Positions 1-13,800 of a stretch of DNA of 64,000 nt are shown piece after piece. Below the pieces are notes generated by a model that was not told where the DNA came from, made no database searches, and saw nothing but the letters and a program-made list of their open reading frames with translations. The DNA is from Thecaphora thlaspeos (lineage: Eukaryota > Basidiomycota > Ustilaginomycetes > Urocystidales > Glomosporiaceae), in the NCBI GenBank assembly GCA_900291925.1, contig UWYS01000003.1, forward strand, positions 1,054,001 through 1,118,000. Direction: 5' to 3'. Within the stretch, counting starts at the first letter, position 1. Each line of letters opens with the position of its first letter. A program made the position numbers and the translations under genes.

Positions 1-2385
1 GCTTCCCTGAAGGTCTGCTTAGCCTTCTTCCTCACGCGCTCCGTATCAGGCTGGCGCGACGTTCTGAGCTTGCTCTTGTCGTCTTCGTCGCTGCTGACAA
101 GATCGATCACCTCCTCGTTGTCGTCGTCCGACTGCTCTCGCTTGAGCGGCCCGCTCTTGCCCTTGGAGCGCTGCGACATCGTCGACTGCTGCGAAGGCTG
201 GGACGGTGCTTTTGTCGATGGCGTGCCAGTGAGCAAGCTCTCATGATCGTCGTGGTACGGGTCGACAAAGTCGCCGTCCTCCTCCACCTCCTCCAGTCCG
301 CCATTGTCGGCGTCCAGGCCGCCATCCTCATACCTGTTGAGCATCGCGGCGGCCGTCTGCTCGTCGCTCGTCTCAAGCAATTTCGCGAAACTGATCAGCT
401 CCTTGACGTTCTCCCAGCGCGACTCGAAATCCGGCTCCTTCCTCAGGTGGCTCTCATAATCGATCCGCTTCAGCAGCGCCTCAATCAGGTCCGAGACCGG
501 CTTCCTCTGCTGCGCCATCTCGCGAAGCTCGACCACCGCGCCCACCAGCTCGCCAAGCCCCTTTTTCAGGACGGGCCCGATCCCGGGGATCTTGAGCCTG
601 CCGCTGACGACACGCTCGGCCACTTCCATCGGCTTGAGGCCGCGCGTGTGACCTTGGGAGCGCAGGTCGCCGATCTTGTTCTCGCCAATCCCGCGCTTGG
701 GAACGTTGACGACACGGACAAAGGCCGGGGTGAATCCCGGGTTATCGGCGAGTGAGAGGTAGCCGAGAATGTCCTTGACCTCCATTCGATCGAAGAACTT
801 GTGCCCGCCCACCATGCGGCTGAAGATGCCTTGCGCCTGAAACTCGGCCTCGATCGCTCGGCTGAGGGCGTTGAACCGGAGCAGCACGGCAAAATCGTTG
901 AAGTTCAGTAACCTGCCAGAATAGGCGATGATCCGCTTGATCTCCGAGGCGATGAACCACGCCTCGCGCTGCGCGGTGCTGTTCCACCTCAGCGTCACCG
1001 GCGGGCCGCGCGGGTGGGACGTGTGGAGGCCCTTTTCCACCCTAGCTCGATCTGCGAGATCGACAGCGAAGGCGACGGAGATGGCGACAAGGGAGGAAGA
1101 AGCGTAGAGCTCAGTGTCAGCGTGGCCTCGCCTCGCCTTTAGCAGCGCACGACCGATCATTTTCTGTCCGCTTGTCCGTCACTTCTCTCGGCTCACCCTG
1201 CTGGACGACCTTGAGGGAAGCCTCGAGGATGGCGCTGGTGCTGCGGTAGTTTTCCTCGAGCCTGACCTGCTCGGTCCCCTTGAAATCCTTGCACATCTTC
1301 TTGAGGTTGCCGACCTCTGCGCTGCGCCAGCCGTAGATGCTCTGGTCTGGGTCGCCGACGATGCTGATGGACCGGCAGTGGACGGCCATGAGGCTCATGA
1401 GCATGTACTGTGTCGTGTTGGTGTCCTGGAACTCGTCGACTAGAACATGCTCAATAGTGCGTGCAATGTCTGGGTGCTGGCGGAAGAGCTCGACGCCGTA
1501 GACAAGGAGGTCGTCAAAGTCGAGCGCGTTTGCTCTGCGCAGTTCCTCTTGGTAGCGGACGTAGACGTCGGCCATGACCATCTTGTAGCTGGAGCCGAAC
1601 TTGTTGAGGATGCCCTTGGCGGTCGACTGCTGCGACGACGAGGCTGACGACTTGAGCGCCTCGTGGCGATAGGCGACCGGGTCGATGTCCTTGGCCTTGG
1701 CCTTGGAGACCTCGGACATGGCCTGCTCCGGCTTGATCTGGAGATTGTCATCCTTGAGACGCTGCTCCATACTCTTGAGGATGACCTTGAACATCTTTTT
1801 GCTGTCGTCTGCGTCGACGATGGTGAAGTTGTTGGAGAGCTGGATGAGCTGGCCGTACTTGCGGAGGTACTTTGCGCAGGTAGCGTGGAAGGTGCCGATG
1901 ATGAGGTTGGCGGTGCGAACGGGACCGATGAGGGAGTTGAGGCGGGACTTCATCTCATTTGCGGCCTTGTTTGTGAATGTGACGACGACGATGTGGGCGG
2001 GGTTGATGTTGTTGTGCGGGTCGAGGATGAACCAGGCGACGCGCGAGGTGAGGACCCGCGTCTTGCCCGAACCTGGTCCGGCGAGGATCTGGAGGGAATG
2101 GGTGGGAGGGTGTGTGGTGGCCTTGAGCTGGGAGGGTGAGAGCGACGAGAGGTAGCTGGTGCGCTCAGGTTGCTTTTCGAAGAGGTTGACGGCGGGGGCA
2201 GCAGCATCTTTGCTCGAGACGGACGCGTTGCTAGTGCTCGAGCCAGCAGTAGCGTCTGCGACTGTGACGGGATTGGCAAGAGCGGGTTCCGCCCCAGGTT
2301 TGGACTCGGGTTCGGGGTCGGGGTCGGGCTCCGTGTCCGTCTCTGTGTCGATGCGTAGACTGTGAGCCTCTTCTGTCTTGACCAT
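1..2385 (-). CDS. SRS2: SRS2-like UvrD-family DNA helicase (3' end outside window)
   Basis: Superfamily 1A 3'-5' DNA helicase; in yeasts Srs2 removes Rad51 from single-stranded DNA and limits recombination. Exons (minus strand) 2385-1197 and 1051 to the window edge; the 145-bp intron 1196-1052 has donor GTGAGC and acceptor TCGCAG and rejoins the frame so that the conserved ENYRS block leads to KGLHTSHP. About 746 residues are visible. Walker A GPGSGKT lies near residues 103-109, followed by the motif with TFTNKAA, DEFQDTN (Walker B), GDPDQSIYGWR and EENYRS; exon 2 carries the UvrD C-terminal lobe and then an acidic serine-rich tail (around SSDEDD). The N-terminus is an Asp/Glu/Pro-rich extension of about 75 residues. 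The start is the first ATG after an upstream in-frame TAG. A UvrD/PcrA-type paralogue remains possible because the Srs2-specific C-terminus is missing. Confidence 0.88.
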
Positions 2386-3017
2386 GATGGACGGGGGGCC
2401 GTAGTAGTCGGTCGACTTGCCAAGATGGGGTGATCGGGGATAGACTGAGGTGGGGTCGAGTTGGATGAGCTACGTTGACATGGTATGCGGCGGAGATGTT
2501 TGGGTGACGTACGGCCTACGGATGGAGCGGGGGCGGGTGGTGGTGGTAGGCGGAGAAGTAGCGAGCAGCTGATGAAGGGCGTGAGGGGCCGAGGTTGTCG
2601 CTGCCTCGAAGAGCGGCGCGACACCTCCACATGTGCTCGTGTCCCTTTGCTCGCACGACAGACCAACACCAAATGCACGCTACCCGCAGCGCCGCGCTTC
2701 GATTCTTATTCCATTCAAGAGGAATTCCATTTTCACCATCATTTTCCGCGCCCATTTTGTGCGGTCGTCGCCTCATCGCCATCAATCGTCATCGTTTCAT
2801 CATAGCGAACTGATATCGTCCCCTTTTAGAGGCCATACTACGCTGATACGCTATCGCGCTGATGCCTCTCGAGCGCTGCGTCACCGAGAACCGAGCGGGC
2901 GCCGTGACGCAAGGAAAGCAGCGATATATGGCGATCGCCTCACTGCCGTCCTACTGCTGCTGCTGATGAAGCTCTGCCCAGTCGCGGCACTGTGCGGTCG
3001 TGATAGCCTTGACTGTT
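2386..3017. other. Intergenic: helicase upstream region and 3' flank of the secreted-protein gene
   Basis: No coding region is supported here. It must hold the helicase promoter and the terminator of the gene at 3018-3650. I see no RNA gene or mobile element. Confidence 0.5.
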
Positions 3018-3650
3018 CTAGTTGCCGTCCATCTCCTTCTCGTCTCCCTTGCTCTTCGTGTCCTCCTTGTTGTCCTGGTCTCGCTTGTCCTTCATGTCGC
3101 CTTTGCGTTCCTGCTTGCCCTTGCCCTTCTTTCCCTTGCTGCCCTTCTTGCCGTTCTTACCCTTCCGATGGTGCTTCTTTCCCTTCTTTTCCATCTTCTC
3201 ATCCTCATCCTGTCCCTTGTCACCGGCCAACTTGACCGGCTTCGGCTTGATGTCATTGGTCTTGACGTCGCCATTGTCGGTGAGCTTCTTGACGCGCGTC
3301 CTCTTTTCGTCCTTGGTGCTGACGTCGCTGTTCTCGATCGCGTCTCTGTCCTGCTCGTCCGACTTGACCTTTTCGTCCTTGAGATCGACCTTATTGTCTC
3401 CGTTCTCCTGCACCTTGAGGGTGTTGTACCTTGTGTTGGACGGCTCGACGCCATGCTCGCCCTTCTTATACTTGGCGTCCTGCTGCGCCTTCTTGAATCC
3501 TTGGGCAGCTTTGGCGAACGGGTCCTCGGAATCGTCCACCTTGGAAGTGGTGAGCATCGACTGGTCCAGAAGAGGATCCTGGGCTAGAACGTGGCTTGTA
3601 AACACGAGCGCGACCAGGATGATCGGCAGCAGGAGGGTGGAGGTGCGCAT
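3018..3650 (-). CDS. Secreted lysine-rich small protein
   Basis: Uninterrupted frame of 210 residues. Residues 1-23 form a clear signal peptide (hydrophobic LLLPIILVALVF, Ala-Gln cleavage site near VLAQ). The mature protein has no cysteine. It opens with an acidic and polar segment (about 24-60) and ends in a long Lys/Glu/Asp-rich tail with GKKG, GKKHH and KGKGK stretches that should be disordered and strongly charged. It resembles no family I recognise. Size, secretion signal and composition make it a candidate cell-wall-binding protein or effector, which is inference only. A TATA-like box sits 164 bp upstream of the ATG. It lies tail-to-head with the helicase and downstream of the Furry-family gene on the same strand. 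Confidence 0.75.
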   Translation of the reverse strand: MRTSTLLLPIILVALVFTSHVLAQDPLLDQSMLTTSKVDDSEDPFAKAAQGFKKAQQDAKYKKGEHGVEPSNTRYNTLKVQENGDNKVDLKDEKVKSDEQDRDAIENSDVSTKDEKRTRVKKLTDNGDVKTNDIKPKPVKLAGDKGQDEDEKMEKKGKKHHRKGKNGKKGSKGKKGKGKQERKGDMKDKRDQDNKEDTKSKGDEKEMDGN

Positions 3651-4855
3651 CTTGATTTTGGTCTGGAGGTTTGGGGGAGGTGGGAGAGTGCGGTAGTGAG
3701 AGTCAGTCGGTCAGAGGGGTCGGTGGTTTAAGTGTGGGGTATGAGAGGACACAATGGGACAGGATGCATCAATACGGTCTCGAGGTCCGTCGAGAGGGAA
3801 CATGGGACGACCGTATTTATATGAGAGAACACAGCGTGTGGCGGCCCAGAACAAGAGGAAGCAAAGAAAGACTGCATATCTCACTCAACGGCAATGTCTC
3901 TTCTCTTTTGCAACGACGCAGGGGCTCAAGGACTGCCAGCTCACGCTGGAACACGCTCTATCCGGCCCGAACGTGGGCATGCTAGCCGCACCGCTGTACA
4001 AAAAAAGGAAGCGGTCGACCACCCATCCCACCTCTGGCGGATATGAAACGACCGGCACAACCCACCATGACTCACGGTTGGGCCGAGGAGGGGGCGCGAG
4101 CCGGAAAGCATAGCCACTCGACATCGACCATGGGTGCAATCAGGTATGTGATCGCAGCGTCAGTCCACACATACAGGGCCAGTGGCAACTCGAGAGGAAG
4201 AACCTCGCCTGTATCTGAACCCATTGTCGTGTCGCCACTCGTTGCGCGATAGAGGGTGATGTGACAATGAAGGGGGGCTACCCACAAGTCAGGGTTTCTC
4301 ACTCTTCCCATTGTAGCCTCACCGCCATTCTGACGCCATGGCCACCCCCTGACGGACGGCAACCGATCCAGCAACATCTTCCGCCTCACCCAATCTTTCA
4401 CTTCGGCCTCACCTCCCGACCTTTGCTCTCCGGCGCGCGCACAGAATGATCGAGAAACTCCAACCTCGACCACCCCACATTCGGGCGTACCTCAGCTAGC
4501 AAGCGTCCTCGGAACTCCTCTTTTCTATCATCACCATCCGCCATTCAATGGCTTGGTCCCCGTCTCATCAGGTCGGATGGATTTCCGTGGCTCTGCATGC
4601 ACAGATGAAGGTTCCTGATCCGACGAGACCTACAGTTACCACCGGCCCGACACAACCACACAAGTTCGAAGGACCAGAGCGGTTGCGTTGCTCGGAACAA
4701 GGGTGTGTTGTTGCCGGTGGCCACGCAAGTCGCTATGGTACAGGAAGTAGTGTGAATTTGGGAAAGGGAGGCAAAAGAAGTCCAGCGAAGAGTTGTTCCT
4801 ATTTTGGTGTCATTTCGAGCGCTGTGCGCTCCTCTCGGAACTCGTCGCCGGGATG
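3651..4855. other. Intergenic, 1.2 kb
   Basis: It contains the promoter of the secreted-protein gene (TATA-like box at 3814-3821) and the 3' flank of the giant gene at 4856-14643. The frames here are short and have no recognisable protein features. Nothing else seen. Confidence 0.5.
3814..3821 (-). promoter_or_regulatory. TATA-like box for the lysine-rich secreted protein
   Basis: Minus-strand TATAAATA lies 164 bp upstream of the ATG at 3650. Spacing and orientation fit a core promoter with a 5' leader of roughly 100-130 bases. Confidence 0.45.
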
Positions 4856-7800
4856 TTAGGCGTTGCTGATCGCCGACTTGTTCGCCACCGAGTCGAACCG
4901 GCCGCCGCCGCCGCCGCCGATGTCTTCAAGCCCGGTCTGAGTCGGTCGTCGACTCTTTGCTCCTCCTGCGTATCCTCTACCCTGTCCCGCAAGGGCGGGC
5001 TTCTCGCCCCGGCCCTGTGCTGATCTGCCCTTCGGCGCCCCATCTGTCCCCGCCTGCTGCAGCGTCGTACCCGAGTAGGAGTCGTCGGTAGCGGCGCGTC
5101 GGAGCATCAGCGTCCTGGGACGTGTCGGCGAGCTTCTGACCCTTTGGCTGCTGTTGCCACCGTGGCTGGGAGACTCTTCGAACGGCGCGCCCAGCGCGGC
5201 GGCCGCCAACTTCTGAAGCGCCGCGTGCGCTCTGCGGAGAGAGGACGCGTCTGCCTTGCCCGGCTCGATGGCGGCGGCGGCGGCGGCGGCAGCAGCAGCA
5301 GCAGAGGCCAAGTAAGGGTCAGACGGGTAGTCGCCCGTCCGCACCGTGCTGGGCGAAGACTCGAAGCCGAACGAGAGCGAGCCGCTGTTAGTGCTCGATA
5401 GGCCGTGCGCTGCGTCGCTGTTGATCGTAACATCGTATGTCGTGTCTGCGCCATGGAGGCGCCTCCGGTCGTCGTCGTCGAAGACATCGATGCTGGCATC
5501 TCGGCGATACCGACCGGCGGCCCCCTCGTAGCGTTGCTCACCGTCATCGACAAAGTTTCCCACGTGTCGCCCGCCATACTCCTTTTCCGGCTGCTGCGGC
5601 TCGAAGGGCTCCTCCAGCATCTGTGTGAGCGCCTGGCTGGGGCCGTGGCGCGGCGCAGCCGTGTGCAGCCCCTGCGAAACGGACGATCCGGGCACGGGCT
5701 CGCTGATGCTCCGCATCGGCGCCACGTCGCCCTGGAAGATCGGCTGGTCTGCACCCGGGATATGCTCTTGGAGGTGGGCGTATTGCGCCGTCGAATCGCT
5801 CCGGCGGTACGTGGAGCCAGGCCGCCCTCCGTAGAAGCTCATCCTACCGCCAAAGGCCGACCGAGCGAGGATCTTGGCGATCTGGGCATGCGATCGGCTA
5901 GATGCCGGAGCGTTGTCGGCGCTCTGCACCTTTGTGCCATCCTGGCCGGCGCTCGCTTCCGAGTCCTGCGGCGTGTGTCGCTTGTACGGCAGGTTCCGCA
6001 AGCTCGACTGCCGCGAGAGCGACTGCGAGCCCCCCAGTCCCGAGACGATCGAGCCGAAGCGACCTCCTCCGCCTCCGCCCGCGCGGTGTATCGATCCACT
6101 GGAAGGACCGGAACCGGGACCGGAACGGCGGTTCTCCTCGACGAAGAATGTCGACAGGTCGTGCAACTGGTTGACGATCTCGCTGAGCCTTGGGCCAGCG
6201 GAGAGGTCCTCGACGCTCGGGTCGCTGACGCCGAGCGCTTCGTCCGGCAGCATGTACAAGTGGGCGTCGTGGCTAGCGACGAGATCGTAGCCGTCCTCGA
6301 CTACAAAATTGACGTTCGAGCTCATCGGCGCAATGTCGAGTGTGAGCTCGCACATCTTGAAGACGGCCTGAATGTTGATCCGCGTCCGCGTGGTGAGGTC
6401 CTGCGGCAGCGCGACGGCCCAGCCGCTGTCGGCGGGCGGCCCAAAAATCGACGCATCGCTGACCTGCTCACGCATGCGGCCCGGCTGGTTGCCCCACTGC
6501 AGGCTCATGCGGAGGATTTGGTTGGCGGCAGGCCCGCCGTTGATCGAGATTGGCTCGTCCAGCACCTCGAGCGCCTCGGCCGACAGCGGCGTCGAAAGGA
6601 GTCGCAGCAACGGCATCAGCAGCTCCGAGCCGAGGCTGCTGAAGGCAACGTCGTTGCGCGTGTCGACCACCTTGAAGAAGATTTTGAGCACCTGCATCGT
6701 CTGCCTTCGCAGCCAGTCGGCCTCGTTGAGCGTGATGCCGAGCAGCAGCACCGCCATGTCGGCGCTTGCGGCCGGCATATAGCGCGAGCGGATGCAGTTG
6801 ACCGCCTGGCGCACCAGGTCGTCCTTGGTGCGGAATCGCGTCTTGGAGATCGACGTCGCGACCCGCTCGAGATCCTTCATGCCGAGGCGATCGGCGATCG
6901 CAGCGAGGTCCGAGGCGAGCTCGAGCACCATCTGTCGCTCGATGATCGACAGCGGAGAGAGGGCGGTGAGCGAGGCGGCTGCATCAGCGGCAGCAGCGCT
7001 CGATCCACCGAGCCGGACCGGGGCTGCCGAGACGCCCGCCTGCTTCCGCTGGTCGTTCTTGGCCGCCATTGCCGCACCCGAAGTCTCCTGGAAGTGTTCG
7101 TCGGTCACCTGGAGGAACCACGGAAGCGCCGCCATAAAAAGGAAGCCGAGGCGCGAGGTGTCGTTGTAGTCGATCAGTGCCGGGTCGCGGCACTTTGCCA
7201 GCTTCGCCAGCAGACGGAACGACGCCTTTGAGGTGACAGATGACCGCAGGCCACGGAAGACGAGGCCCTGCGCGCCGCCTGCCTCGCCCTCCCATCCCTC
7301 GGGGCACTTGATCTTGAGCATCGCCACCACTTCGCTGCTGCCAATGTCAAGCTTATCCAGCAGGCTGTCGAGCATCGCGATCGACTCGGCAAACTCGCGC
7401 TCGTTGACCGTCGAGAGGCAGGCCAGCGTGGCCCACCAGCTCTGCGCTAGGAAGTCCTGCTGGATGACGTCCGACGTCCGGATGACGAGATTGAGAGTGT
7501 AAAGGATCTCGAGCGCGAACGCCTGGATGTCCGGGTTCGGGTCGGAAATGGTGTCCGACAGTCGCCCAAGCATGTCGGCCATCATGCTCGGCGTTACCTT
7601 GGGGCGGATGACGCGGAACGCCTGGAAGGAGCGGCACGCCATGTGACGCACGGGCCCGGAGATGGCCCACAGCAGCGCGACGGCGCCCCATTCTTCGCGA
7701 AACTCGGGCAGGAACGTCTCGAAGATCGAGAGCGCCGCCGCTGCTGTGGCAAGCAGGCTCCTGGGCATTTTGCAGTGATCAACCTGCTCGTTCTCGGCGT

Positions 7801-10800
7801 CGTCGAGCGACCACGTCGGCCGCTCCCTGTCCGACGAGAAGAGAGCTTCGACCTGGGCTCGACACGCAGCCTTGCCTGCAGCGCCACCTGCAGCACTGCC
7901 ATCGCCGACCGCCGGAAAGGTCGAGACCACGCAGCGTAGCAGCTGCTCGAAGGTCTGGCCCGCCTGCTGCTGGACAAAGGGCGAGAAACTGTCGACGTGC
8001 ATCAGGGCCGCGTGCAGCAGCGCCGGCAAGTAGACAGCGAGCTGGTCGCGCCCCTCGTAGGCCATCTCACCGACGAGGAAAAGTGCCAGCTGACCGGGCG
8101 AGAAGGTCAGCTTTCGCACTGGCTCGGGCAGCAGTCGGTCGAGCTCGACGCAATAGAGCCCGGCATACCGCTCGTCGGTGAGTGGGCGCCGCTCCTCGCG
8201 AGGGACGGGAATCATCCGCCCGGGTTCAACGAGGGCGCAGAGCTCATCAAACAAGTACCGCCTGATGCTGGTGTGCGAGAGGCAGGAGACGACGCGCTTT
8301 GCGTACACGACAAACTCCGGGTTGCGGAGGCGGAGGCCCTGGTCGATCAGGAAGCGAATCACCGCATCGACGTTCTGCTTGCGGTCGACGTCGACGTCGC
8401 CGGCCAGACTGCTCCAGGCGTCCTGCACCTCGAAGCTGTGACTGTCGCCGTACTCGACCGTGAGGAAGAGCAGGTTAGACAGGTCGACGTAGGTCCGGTA
8501 CGCGATGTTTGGCCGACGGACAATAACCTCAGGGGAGAGGGGTACCAGCTCGAGGCCTCGGAGCCATTCCGGCAGCAGGCCCAGCGTCGTCGCCCGTCGC
8601 GCAGCGTCGATGTGCGGCATCCGGTGGGCCAGCTCCGAGAGAACGGCCGACTTGAGGTCGAGGTAGTGCTCGGCCAGGTGTTCTGAAATGTCGCGCTGCG
8701 CTCGCAGGTAGATGGCCGGCAGCGGGCTGGTTGCACCCACCTCGAACGCCTCTAGCGATGTAGGAGCGGCTGCGGCCGTGGCCGTCGCCGCCTTCCCACT
8801 GTCACCGTCGACGCTGGTCGAGACATGGTGCAGCATCCGGAAAGCCTTTCGCCGGACGCTTCGATTGGCGTGGCCCAGCTTGATCAGGCCGAGGCAGAGG
8901 GTCTGGTGGAGCGGCATGGCAAACGCTGTGTCGCTCTCGACCACGACGTCGGCCACGACGCTGAAGAAAGATCGCCCCTCTGTCGATCGATCGGGCTCCG
9001 AGATACATCGTTCCAAGATGCTGTCGATCAATGCCGCGTTGGCCGCATTATGGACCAGCAGCGAGCCTAGGGCACGGCGGGCTACCTCATGGTTCTTCCG
9101 GTTTGCGGCCGAGAAGAGGTGGTTGAGCCAGGAGAGCAGCGATGACGCCTCGAGCGACGAGGCGCCGGTCGGCGAAGGATTGACGTTGGCACTGCCGCCA
9201 ACGTTGGCGATTGCGCCCTGGCAGAATGACGCCATCGCACGCCCGGCTTGGTACGAGAGCGCCTGGGTTTCGTTGCGCAGCTGTACGACGGCCTGCTCCT
9301 TGGTTTGGTCGTCGCGGTGCTGCTCGGCAGCGGCAGCGAGCATGTTGGCCAGCTTAGCCGGCCCCTCCTCACTGGTGTTGCTATACGAGTGCCACTCACG
9401 AAAGGCGCGAAACATGCGCAGCCGGACGTCGCGTGGGAAGTAGCGCTCTGCCTCGCCGAGCCGCGTCAGGCCGTCGAAGAACTCCTCGGCGACGCCGCAG
9501 AAGAAGCGCCGCAGCACGTGGAACTCCCAGTCCTGCCGGATCTCCCGGTCGTTGAGGAAGCTGAACGTCTCGCGGAGCCACGTCTGGATGGTGTGAATGA
9601 CCTTGGCGTCGCGCGCGCTCTCCTCGCGCCGCAGGTGGTGCGAGTTGAGCTGAAGCACCTGGCCCAGCGCGGTGCGCAGTCGGTCGAGCCGCCGGTTGCG
9701 CTTGAGGCCGCTGCGCGCGACCGAGCGGACCTTGAAGTCGTCGGTCAGCGTGCTGCTGACTGATTGGACCGTGTCGAGCAGCGTACCGAACAGGTTGTCG
9801 TTGATGTTGCCGAGCGCCGTCACCACGGCGTCGCGGAATCGCGCCTGGCTCGAGGCGAGGAAGGGGACCATCTTCTGGAAGAGGTCCTTGGCCGCAATTA
9901 CTCGCTCGCCTGACTCAGCGTCGCTCGACTGGCGGCGGTGTCCGCCGACCGAGGCGCCACCACGCGATCCCTCGGTCGAGTTGGTCGTCGTGCAAAGGGC
10001 CAGGATGTAGAAGCGCCAGTGCTCAGCCATCAGTGCCTGGTCCTGGCTGACGTCGTGGTCGTCCGAGGCGATGGCGCCGGTCGAGACAAAGCTCGACATC
10101 GTCGTTGTGTGAGCCAGCGACGACGATGACGACTGCACCGCCTTGCCCGCCCCGCTGCCGCCGATCGTGCCGACCTGCGGACGGGACACGATATCGGCGG
10201 CGACCAAGATTACGTGGTCCATCCCCAGAACACGTCGGGTGATGTAAGATCGGAACACGGCGATCGTCGTCGGGAATCGGTCGAGGCTCATCCGCAGCAG
10301 CGTCGGGAACGCGTTACGCCACAGCTGCTGCTCCGACGCCTTCTCGCTCTGGGCAATCGACTTGAGCGACTCGCCCGTCTGCGCGGCTTTCCAAGACGGC
10401 GGGCGCGGAAGGCCGCCGGAGGTGGCGCGGCTAGTGCTGCCGGGACCAGCGCTGGCGTATGGGTCCTCGAAAAAACGGCAATAGGGCAGGTTTAGCAGAT
10501 GGACGATGCGGCTTGGCTCTTCGTCCTCCGTGTCGCCGGCCGCTCGCGCCGCTTCTAGGGCGGCTCGCCTCGCCGGAGTGAGGAAGGCATCGTCGAGGAC
10601 TGAGACGAGCCCGAGCACCTCGACAGCGTATTTCCGCAGCAACCGCGACGCCGAGCAGAGCAGGAAAAGGGCATGGGCCTCGACCTCGTCGATGATGGCC
10701 CAGGCGCTCGTTCGTTCCATCTCGAAGCCCTTGGCGCCGGGCACCTTCTCGGAGGCGACGGCCGAGTTCTGCGCGTGCAGCTCGGCCAGCCAGATGTTGA

Positions 10801-13800
10801 GAAAGTCGATCCAGAGGCGGACCGCCCGCTCGACCTTAGGGATTAGGAGCGACTGCCTCGGGTGGATCTCCCAGAACGCAGACTCCTGCCGAAAGATCCA
10901 GCGCATGAAGCCGGAGACGACGGCGGTCGATCCGCCCCGGCGCTGTTGCGCTATTCGCTGCAGCGCCTCGGAAGACGCCTCGGCCAGCTCTGGGTCAGCG
11001 CTGAAGTGGGCGCGGAAGAGGATCCCGAGGATGCTGGAGAAGGCGATGTTGCTGGTGAGACAGCGCGGCCACGAGGCGAAGCAGGCTTTGAGCAGGTCGC
11101 AGTGCGACTGGTGCTCGCGCGGGTAGGCCGCCATCAATTTCGACGTGCCATGAACCTTCCAGATGAATCCGTCGCGCTCCAGCATGGCCCGGTCGCCCGA
11201 CGAGGCCGAGAGACCGCCGCCGCCGCCGTTGACTGAGCCGCGGAAGATCTGGGTCCGCTCGTCAAACACCGTCATGTCGCTCACTTGATGATCGCAGATC
11301 AAAGCGATCTTGCCGATGAGATCGTTGAACTTGCCCTGGGCCTCGGCCAGCTCGGGTCGTGGAAATGCGAAGCCATCTGGCAGCTCGTCGCCGCAGCCCT
11401 TGGGCAGCGTTTCGAACTGGTAGCGCGAAAAGTCAACGCCGGCAGGAAAGGCCGGGCTCTCTTCGCGGGCGTAGCCGTCGACCGTCAGCAGGATCGCGCG
11501 GATCGCCACCGTCATCCGGTGGCCCGAGAGGATGTCGGGCTGGAGAGACAGCGTCGAGCCGCCGAGCTCGGCGTGGCAGAGGAAGTTGAGGACGAGGTCG
11601 CGGCCAAAGTCAAAGTGCCGGTGCAGCACCAGGTGGACCATTCCGATCAGCGGCTCGAGCGAACATTCGGACGGGTGGACCGCCTTGCGGCTTGGCGGAA
11701 ACCAGATCTTGAAAAAAGCCTCGAGGCGCCGGGTGGTTGTGGAGCTGCTCTCATGGCAGCGGAACAGGTAGACCCACAGCAGCCGCAGCGCGGCATTCAG
11801 GACGATTGTCCGGCTGCCACGGTCCTTGAGCTTGGCGGCGCCCATTTCGATGCATGCGTACCAGTTGGTCAGAAACTTGTCGGGCGGCGAGACAGCCAGC
11901 AGTGCAACGGCAAGCGAGTAGGCGGCGGCCCAGTAGCGCGGCTTGGCCGTCATCGAGAGCGCCCGTGGCCAGATGTTGTCGATGCCCTTAGTCCAAGTCG
12001 GGTGATTCACCTCAGCCGTCGCCGACTGGGCCACCGGCAGCAAGAGGTGCAGGAACGCCTCGGCGTACGCCGTTTTGATCCGCGTCCCGTGGGCGACGGC
12101 GAAATGCCGCGCTAGGATCTCGACAAACTCGGCGCCTTCCTCGAACAGCTCCATCGGGTAGACCTGTCAGCGAATGACGCAGAGAAGGGGCCAAAGGTCG
12201 AAGAGTCAGCTGCGGCTCAACGCCGAGGAGCGACATCGCCAGCTGCTATATCGTAGGCGAACTCACCGTGACCTTGAGATGGCCCATGCTCTGGATCGCA
12301 GCCACCAGCATCTCCTCAACATTCTTGCCCGCCGGCGCCTCCTTGGAAGACTCGAGGATCGACACAAAGCGCTCGCTTATCGGCAAAAATCTGATGAGGG
12401 GGAAGTGAGAAGCAACGACGATCGTCGATCCCGTCTTGTTAGTGATGGACGTCCCTGCATTCAACGACGAGGCCATGGTTCACGCTTTTGCAGGCCCGAG
12501 CGAGAGCACAGGCGGCCCCTGCGCCCGGACAGACTCACCTCGTCCTCGAGATCTCACCGATCAGCACCGAGACCTTTTCGAAGCAGCTATACCGCATTGT
12601 CGAGACGGAGCGGGGCAAGTGCCTCTCGCGGTCGCTCTCGCGCGAGCAGCGAAGGAGCATGTCGAAGGCGCAGTCCTCCCAGAAGCCCGCCTGCGCCTCG
12701 GTCAGCGTGTTGCAGCCCATCTCCTTGGCGATTGCGATCATCGCCTTGGAGAGGAGGTAGAGCGTGATGAGCTCCTTCCTCCGTGCGAGCAGCGCCGCGA
12801 CGTCCTTCATCCCCGTCTCGGCGGCGTGGAGCTGGCGCGACTCGGCCAGGTGGCGGCGGACGGCGGAGGCGTGGAGCTGGCTCTCGATGTGCAGCTGCTT
12901 CCAGTTGACCAGGCTCTCGATCACGGGCCAAGGGTTCCGCTTGGCGACGTGCGAGAGCGAGTCGTAGAGCGACTCCAGGCTCTCGTCGACCTGCGGTCCG
13001 ACCGCACTCATGCGTTCCGGGTCGCCGTCGCCGAGCGAGTCGAGCGTCGCCTGGATTTTGAGCCCGGTCAGCGTGATGAACCGGCTCATCAGGATGTTGA
13101 CCGCGTACTCGGACGGCGCCTTGGGGTCGTTGGAGCCTATCCCCTGCGGCAGGTAGCCCAGTCCTTCGGCGCCGAGGCTGGCCGCCAGCGCGCTGCTGCT
13201 GCTCTCCTGCGGGCGACCGCTTTCGTTGGCGGCCGACGGCCTCCGCGACCGGGTCCCTGGGCCTTGCTGGCCGGGATCTCCGCCGCCGAGCTCACTAGGG
13301 GTCCCGTTCGACGGGTGGGGGTGAGGGTGGTGGTGGTGTTGCTGGCTACTATACTCGACGCTGGAAGCTTCGTCAGCGTCCTCCGCCACCGTCATCCAAG
13401 GCCTCTGCGGGTTGTCGTCACGCAGCCTGGCGGCGTTCCACTTGTGTGGGCTGCCCATATCCGAGTGTTCGAACGACGTGTTGCTGGCCATGGCGCGGGC
13501 GTCAAGAAAAGCTGGGTCGACCGGCTCTGTTCCCGGCGTGCTAGGCGCCGCGTTGTAGTCGTAGCCGAACAAAGGCAGCGGGGGAACCGGTGGGAGGTCG
13601 GCGCCGGACTGGCCCAAAGACTGCTGCGTCAGCATCAGGCTGCTGGCCGAGCTACTGGCGGCACCGTGGCTGTTGTGCGAGTCCGAGTAGTAGGAGCTGT
13701 GCTGGGCATGGTGATAGCGCGAAGAAGAGCGCGCCGCAAGGGCGGCAGCACCGCTGAAGCTGGCGCCGGTCCCTCCGCTGACTTGGGTCCGCGAGTGACC

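Noticed and set aside
5405..7231. 608-codon plus-strand frame antisense to the Furry-family gene
   Set aside because: Arg/Glu/Ala-rich shadow of GC-biased codons; the opposite strand has strong family similarity.
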